Shown: positions 8,901 to 14,138 of the stretch, one piece after another | How positions within the stretch are numbered: position 1 is the first letter of the stretch | Layout: each line of letters opens with the position of its first letter | Source of the DNA: Saccoglossus kowalevskii | Taxonomy: Eukaryota; Hemichordata; Enteropneusta; Harrimaniidae | Direction: 5' to 3' | Length of the DNA stretch: 14,138 nucleotides | NCBI RefSeq assembly: GCF_000003605.2 | Contig: NW_003158734.1 | Location: 46,665-60,802, forward strand | Translations under genes and position numbers: made by a program | Notes under the pieces: generated by a model | The model's database searches: none | What the model saw: only the letters and a program-made list of their open reading frames with translations | Told to the model about the DNA's origin: nothing

Positions 8901-9617
8901 TGCTTCACTACTTTTATTTTTAATATTTTAACATTAATAGAAAATAGGAGACAAGTCATCATTTAATATTATAAATATTCAAGTATGTCATGTAAGGTAC
9001 AAAAAAAAAATGAAGGAAAATATTTGTTTTATACTTTGTGTTTGAATTTAGGCTACTGTTTGGTCGGCAAATACGGTGAGCAGTAAAATCATGAATAAAA
9101 TACAATTTGTTTAAAGAACAATAACGCTGACGAGACAGTAAATAGAGCCACACCCTAAAAAATGCAGACAAGTATACATGTACTTCATGCCATCTACATA
9201 TTGTGTATATTCTTAGTATGCAGGTCACCAACCAAGCTGTAACCTTGTGTTGGGGGTCATACATATAGGTCATACACCAACTAACTAGTCATATACATGC
9301 AACAAGTTTGTTACCCAGTGACTTGGTAGTGATAAGATCTGATCGACGCTTCTACATATACCAAAAGGTACACTTAATTGCCAACAGCAAAATACTTTGT
9401 GCACAGATACTGAAAAACAGAGCTAACTTCTCCATGTGAACAAAGTCTGCATATCTGAATGTATTATTTTAATGTCAATCAGGAGAACAGTGGGACACAC
9501 CTTGGTAATCTAGCTGCCTATAATCAGCATAACAGGAACAATGTATACATTACGAATACTCAAATAATGCTAGTATTTTTTTCAGCTACCCTGTATTTTT
9601 GCTAATTAATTCAAGGA

Positions 9618-9657
9618 GGTTTAGGCTAAACCGAATTGATTTGAAGTCATCGACTTC
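9618..9657. repeat. Two adjacent short palindromes
   Basis: GGTTTAG-G-CTAAACC at 9618-9632 is a 7-bp-arm palindrome. Ten bases later GAAGTC-ATC-GACTTC at 9643-9657 has 6-bp arms. They are seen directly; they may be a remnant of a small inverted-repeat element or chance. Confidence 0.5.
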
Positions 9658-11097
9658 TTGCTTTAATAATTATGGATAGGATATCGAAAATTGGGGGAGG
9701 GGGAACCAGGCAAAGATATCTTTCCTAATATTGATATGATAAATAATATTTATAATAGTTTTCCATTATATACAATAGGAAGTTTTTCCCATAATGCACT
9801 GCATATATGTGCGGTAATGTGCTCAGTAGTGTATTATTTGAATTCAGCCTGAACTTTCAATGAGAATGTTTGCATTGAATTAGTTAAGATGCTGCCTATG
9901 CACTGTTGTCAAGTTTGCATTTGGGTATTTCTAGGTGCTCTAGAATAATCTGAGATTTAAAGTTAAGATAACCCATGTTACAGATTAAAATTGATTTTTT
10001 AGGATATATCAATTCCAAAGAAAAACAGAATATACACAACAGATAACCAGAATTATTTTATGACAATGGAGAAAACAGTTCTTTTTAGCCAACATTTTGT
10101 AGTTTTATGTGCATGAATACCTTCCTCATTTTTCAGTTCAGAGGTTAGCAAAGTGGGCACCCATACAAACAGGAAAGGGGAGGGTAGGTACGAAATGCTT
10201 ATTAGGCATCAGCATGCTCTATTAAATGAGTAGGATCATGTAATGTTTGGTGAGTAAACACTGCAACCAATCAGAATCTAAAATTCATATATGAAGTAGC
10301 CACACACTCCAATACAGAGAAACCACGCCATGGCTGGCAATGTTTAACCGAGGCAGGTTTCACACTCAACTGACTAGCGTACCATTCCATGGCACCTATA
10401 ATAGCTAAAGTCATCCCAACTATTTACAATAAACCTAGTCACCATTCATATCCAAATCAAGGACTACAAGGTAATATAAGCATGGGGACCTACAAAAGAA
10501 AACCTGCAAGAATTCAGAAACAAATGCCTCAGAGCCACAAAACATCCTAGAGTTCCAACAGTAGTCACAAAGGGACCTTTTCAAACTGGCCTAGGACTAC
10601 GAACTCTGTGGTTCATTCAGACGCATTTGACAGCGTAGAACAGTGGCGCTATTGTACACACTGAACATTGACCTGTCCTGATGGCAGAATATGCAAGATC
10701 TGCTACACCATACCATACCTAGGTTAGATAACGCTCCAGACAGGTACGCTCTACTGTCAAATAACCTGTATTATAGATTCATTTATAAAGGTTAAATAAC
10801 AACATTGATCAAACAAAGTGATTTTGGGGGTAGGACATGCATCATGATTTCTCAAGTTTAGGCATAGAATAATTGACTATTAACAGCTACAAAATTGTAA
10901 AACATTCAAGATTGAAGACTGGGCTCAGAACAGAACGCTGCTCTGACAACAGAAGTCAAATAAATAAACAATAAAGAAATTGTCAATTCAACAATTGCAC
11001 CAAAAAGAGTAGAAATGAAAGGCACCATGGTTACCACGTCATTTTCTAATATTAATATGCAATTACTTAATTTGCTTATCAAAATATTAAGGCACCC

Positions 11098-11173
11098 ACT
11101 CGACACGAGTAACGCTGCCCATCCTAACTGCTAATCAGGACTCAGTAGGTATTAAATTTGCCAGGCTAGCCTG
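11098..11173. repeat. Palindrome pair ACTCG-ACA-CGAGT and CAGGCTAGCCTG
   Basis: The first lies at 11098-11110. The second, at 11162-11173, is a perfect 12-bp palindrome. The stretch between them is richer in GC than its surroundings. No function is apparent. Confidence 0.45.
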
Positions 11174-12066
11174 CCTGAATCGGGAAAACAGAAGACTGAA
11201 ACCGATTAGATGATTCATGTATGTAAGTACATTATGTAGAATCATAAGATACGCTTCAAATAACAACTGTGTTAAGAAATATATCTTTAAACTCATCTTC
11301 AATACACAATATGCTGACTAAGCAATTTTGATAAGACACAAGTTATAACTACTAAATTAATTTTATTATGAAATAGTTGCCTCCTAATTTCTGCCTGCTG
11401 ATAACATCAATCACGGTCAGACAGGGCGGTCAAACAAAGGTTAATATAAACCATAAAATCAGTATCATATATGTAATAGTATTGACTACTATGCAACTCA
11501 ACATTCCAATACTTGTGCAGCCATTTTCGTCAGATATTTGCCCCACTATTAGGAAGCAAGGTAATATTTTAAGCAGTGTGATAAATTTTAATACATCATA
11601 CATACAAGTAAACACAGACATAATGTAATGGTGCAAAGGGCAAATTTCCAACATGTCGACTGATGTGTCTAGGCTAAAGAACGGAAATGTACATAGTTTT
11701 AGTGATTAGCAGTTGTCAATCTGCCTCAAAAAATGGACGACGTACACAGCAAGGTAATAAATTATTAATTTATTTAGGTAATTAATTGCTTTTCAAATTA
11801 CCAATCTGATCAGACACACTCTGTTGTTGGGCAGAAACTGCGCAAATAATAACAAAAACAACCATATTCTAAATATTTGTTCTGGCATTTATTATCTAGC
11901 AAATAAGTAAGGCAGGGATGGTATCAATATAACAAACTCTGTAAAAGAAATCCATGCATCAAGGTTCTTCATTCCCCTCTTGGATCAACATGGTAGCAAC
12001 CCTCGACCTTTAGCTAATTATTTATTTTTTAGTCATATACAAACTAGATTCTAAGAATTGAGATGT

Positions 12067-12545
12067 CTTAAACTCAGACAAACAACCAGAGCAGATACCA
12101 CTATAGTGATGCCAGGTTGGCAAGAATACACATCTTAAATTCAGAGAGACAACCACAGCATACACCACTATAGTGATGCCAGGTTGGCAAGAATACACAT
12201 CTTAAATTCAGAGAGACAACCACAGCATACACCACTATAGTGATACCAAGTTGGCAAGAATATACGTCTTAAATTCAGAGAGACAACCACAGCATACACC
12301 ACTATAGTGATACCAAGTTGGCAAGAATACACGTCTTAAATTCAGAGAGACAACCACAGCATACACCACTATAGTGATACCAAGTTGGCAAGAATACACG
12401 TCTTAAATTCAGAGAGACAACCACAGCATACACCACTATAGTGATACCAAGTTGGCAAGAATATACGTCTTAAATTCAGAGAGTAATTGAGTGAGACATC
12501 CAGAGCATACACCACTATAGTGATACCAAGTTGGCAAGAATACAT
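12067..12545. repeat. 67-bp tandem array, about seven copies
   Basis: Copies begin at 12067, 12134, 12201, 12268, 12335, 12402 and 12469, always 67 bp apart. The first is the most diverged, and the last carries a short insertion (around AGTAATTGAGTG) and ends near 12545. Each unit starts CTTAAATTCAGAGAGACAAC and contains the perfect palindrome CACTATAGTG, followed by a second imperfect one. That second palindrome is TGCCA-GGT-TGGCA in the first two copies and has decayed to TACCAAGTTGGCA in the later ones. A period of 67 is not a multiple of three, so the array cannot encode a repeated peptide in one frame. Confidence 0.95.
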
Positions 12546-12893
12546 ACTGGTGAACAATCTGTACATTGTTATATTTCTGGAGAAGCATGTGGTGTGAGAA
12601 GAATCAAGACAGGATGCTACACATTCCAATTAGATGACATGATACATGAAATGGGTCTGGAAATCCAGTCAATGGGACAATACATCGCCCACCCCACCTT
12701 CAACCTAAATGTAGACTACCAACACAGCAGTAGAAAATGCACAAACAGCCAAGATAAGATAATAATGTCTTATTTAACTGGTTTATGTGAGGAATGCAAT
12801 AATGCAATAAACAACCCAACCACAAAGGCTATACAACATTCACTGAAAGGGCAGAACCCTAACATTAAAATGTGGAATGCCTTGCTGTTTTAG
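12531..12893 (+). pseudogene. Unassigned 120-codon open frame with a C2H2-linker-like start (very tentative)
   Basis: The frame starts inside the last 67-bp repeat copy and runs into unique sequence. Near its start it reads LARIHTGEQSVHC, which resembles the H-x-R-I-H-T-G-E linker between C2H2 zinc fingers followed by the first Cys of a next finger. No complete finger follows: the spacing C-x2-C...H-x3-H is absent. The remaining 100 or so residues, with several Cys and Asn, match nothing I know. It may be a decayed fragment of a zinc-finger gene or a chance resemblance. Its length alone is not surprising for this composition. Confidence 0.15.
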
Positions 12894-14000
12894 GGTTTCA
12901 ACAAGAAACACAGAATTTACAAGACAAGGAGTGAAAAAAAAAATAACCATTACTTGTGATGCAAGTATTTCAACAACCTTGAGGAAACTAGCTGTCAGTG
13001 GGAAAAGAATACTGTGAATCTCATCAAAGAATGTAGCTTGATGTCAAATGAAAACACAACCAGATATCTCCGTAATTGACTATTTAGTCTAATTCTTGTG
13101 ACAACAGCTGATAAGTTGAAGGTGACCTTACAAGAAATACCATTGAAATACTTTGCTATGAACTCATTGTCAAGCTTACAATAAGCTCTGGACTAGAAAT
13201 CACAAACTGGGCCATGGGAAAAATAAACTAGCTTCAGCAATATCAGGGACAGACCAATTAATTGTGGGTGGGAAAGAAGGGTTTGAAGTCACGGAGACAA
13301 CTCATTTTTACTTCAGCTATTAACGGGAACTTTCATAACTCCATTTATTGGTGGGCAGACGGGTCACGACTCGCACATAGCAGAATGCGTAATTGCACAG
13401 TAATATATGCAAATGAGTGCAATCCATATAAAGGCCAAACAATATAGAGAACTACAGGCACCTAAGATGAAAACCATCAAATTGTAATTAATAAGAATAT
13501 AAATAGAAAATGAAACAAGTGGAAAAAAAAAAGTATATGTATTACATGAATGACAACTGCATCAGATGATAGCATTAGTTGCATGCACAGGAAGAGTTAT
13601 TATTAAAGCATGTCACCATGCTTCCATGTAAATCATTCACAAAACAATCCATTTCCTTTCAATAATTAACACATCTCCAGCTAGGAAATAAACCATGTAC
13701 TCAATAAATCTTGATTTCCTGGAATAAAGTTAAATATCAAACATAGATAAAAATTCAAGTATTCTCCACTAACAAGAATTATTATCGAATCCAAGTAACC
13801 AAAGTTCAATATTCACTGATTCAATTTATAACATGATAAATAATCATTTGAAGAGAAATTATTTAATGTCTGAGATTTCACTCTGATCTGGGAGAGTAAA
13901 TCATGTTTTCGTCCATTTGTAAACAATTGGGAGATAATTTCTGTTTAGAATGACAACTGACATCAGTGTAGGAAATTTGTCCAGATTACATACCAGACAT
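12894..14000. other. AT-rich sequence, no gene seen
   Basis: No splice-bounded coding segment of the myosin was recognised. An octamer-like ATGCAAAT at 13407-13414 lies shortly before a TATAAA-like word (about 13428-13434), but nothing downstream looks like a gene. The 61-codon open frame at 13262-13447 has no recognisable content. Confidence 0.6.
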
Positions 14001-14034
14001 CAGGGCTGGTAACTTTCAAAAGTTACAAGCCCTG
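14001..14034. repeat. Compact hairpin, 16-nt arms with 2-nt loop
   Basis: The arms CAGGGCTGGTAACTTT (14001-14016) and AAAGTTACAAGCCCTG (14019-14034) are reverse complements apart from one position. They are separated by only CA. Such tight hairpins are common in small non-autonomous elements and in dispersed repeats. No target-site duplication could be confirmed by eye. Confidence 0.85.
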
Positions 14035-14075
14035 CTAAAATGTACCAGTCCCGCACATTTTTTCAATTATTTTCG

Positions 14076-14091
14076 CACACACACACACACA
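14076..14091. repeat. (CA)8 microsatellite
   Basis: Eight uninterrupted CA units lie about 40 bp after the hairpin. This is a simple repeat. Confidence 0.95.
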
Positions 14092-14138
14092 AATAAACAC
14101 AAGTTGTATACAATATACTATGCACGGTTTATTTTAAC

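Larger units (their letters stand above)
5909..12066 (-). other. Large AT-rich upstream intron, no exon found
   Basis: This is inferred to be intron because the microexon acceptor at 5909-5910 faces it and the preceding motor exon was not found. I looked on the minus strand for coding of GKKRHE and nearby conserved residues, checking each plus-strand TCATG, and saw none. It holds small palindromes at 9618-9657 and 11098-11173 and a modest CpG-richer stretch at about 10320-10760. Scattered open frames of 60-104 codons have no recognisable content. No tRNA, snRNA or intact mobile element was seen. Confidence 0.65.

Noticed and set aside
8443-9273. Cluster of 60-104 codon frames (8443-8625, 8638-8829 plus; 8959-9273 minus)
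   Set aside because: Short, on different strands, with no recognisable sequence features and no supporting splice or promoter signals.
13407-13434. Octamer ATGCAAAT followed by a TATAAA-like word as a promoter
   Set aside because: Both words are common by chance in AT-rich DNA, and no gene or conserved RNA follows.

Overview
The window looks like the interior of a metazoan gene, read on the minus strand. The DNA is AT-rich and mostly non-coding, rich in tandem repeats, and has canonical GT-AG splice signals around very short coding pieces. It does not look bacterial: there are no dense long ORFs and no operons. The lineage cannot be fixed from the sequence. The base composition, repeats and frequent ACATGTA-type words would suit a marine invertebrate, but that is only an impression.

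Two exons identify the host gene as a class II myosin heavy chain, closest in type to the non-muscle/smooth-muscle branch. In transcript order (high to low coordinates), a 28-nt microexon at 5881-5908 encodes DREDQSILC plus two bases of the next codon. A 118-nt exon at 2627-2744 completes that Thr codon and encodes the ATP-binding P-loop GESGAGKT, the helix [14 protein letters not shown] and a Ser/Lys-rich start of surface loop 1. The phases join exactly (AC + T). The exon ends in phase 0 inside loop 1, a place where class II myosins are known to vary by alternative splicing. About 1.2 kb downstream, at 1387-1452, I find a candidate 66-nt exon (22 codons, phase 0 on both sides). It has a strong polypyrimidine tract, a good donor and a lysine-rich peptide, and it fits as a loop-1 insert. 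Two further strong minus-strand acceptors lie between it and the P-loop exon, at 2195 and 1721. This intron may therefore carry several optional exons.

Region by region: 1-110 is the edge of a 30-bp tandem repeat. 111-1386 is intron-like. 1387-1452 is the candidate loop-1 exon. 1453-2626 is intron with extra acceptors and a hairpin. 2627-2744 is the P-loop exon. 2810-4426 is a 45-copy, 36-bp minisatellite in strict register with an internal large duplication, starting about 65 bp upstream (in transcript sense) of the P-loop exon acceptor. 4427-5880 is the rest of that intron, with a small CpG/YY1-like patch near 5041-5190. 5881-5908 is the microexon. 5909-14138 is AT-rich sequence read as part of a large upstream intron of at least 8.2 kb. 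It holds a 67-bp tandem array (12067-12545), several small palindromes, a compact hairpin at 14001-14034 and a short (CA)n. No exon for the expected preceding motor segment (with GKKRHE) or for the expected following segment (NAKTVKNDNSSRFGK) was found, so both should lie outside the window.

No RNA gene, CRISPR array, intact transposon or second convincing protein-coding gene was seen. Long open frames inside the minisatellite arise because its period is exactly 12 codons.
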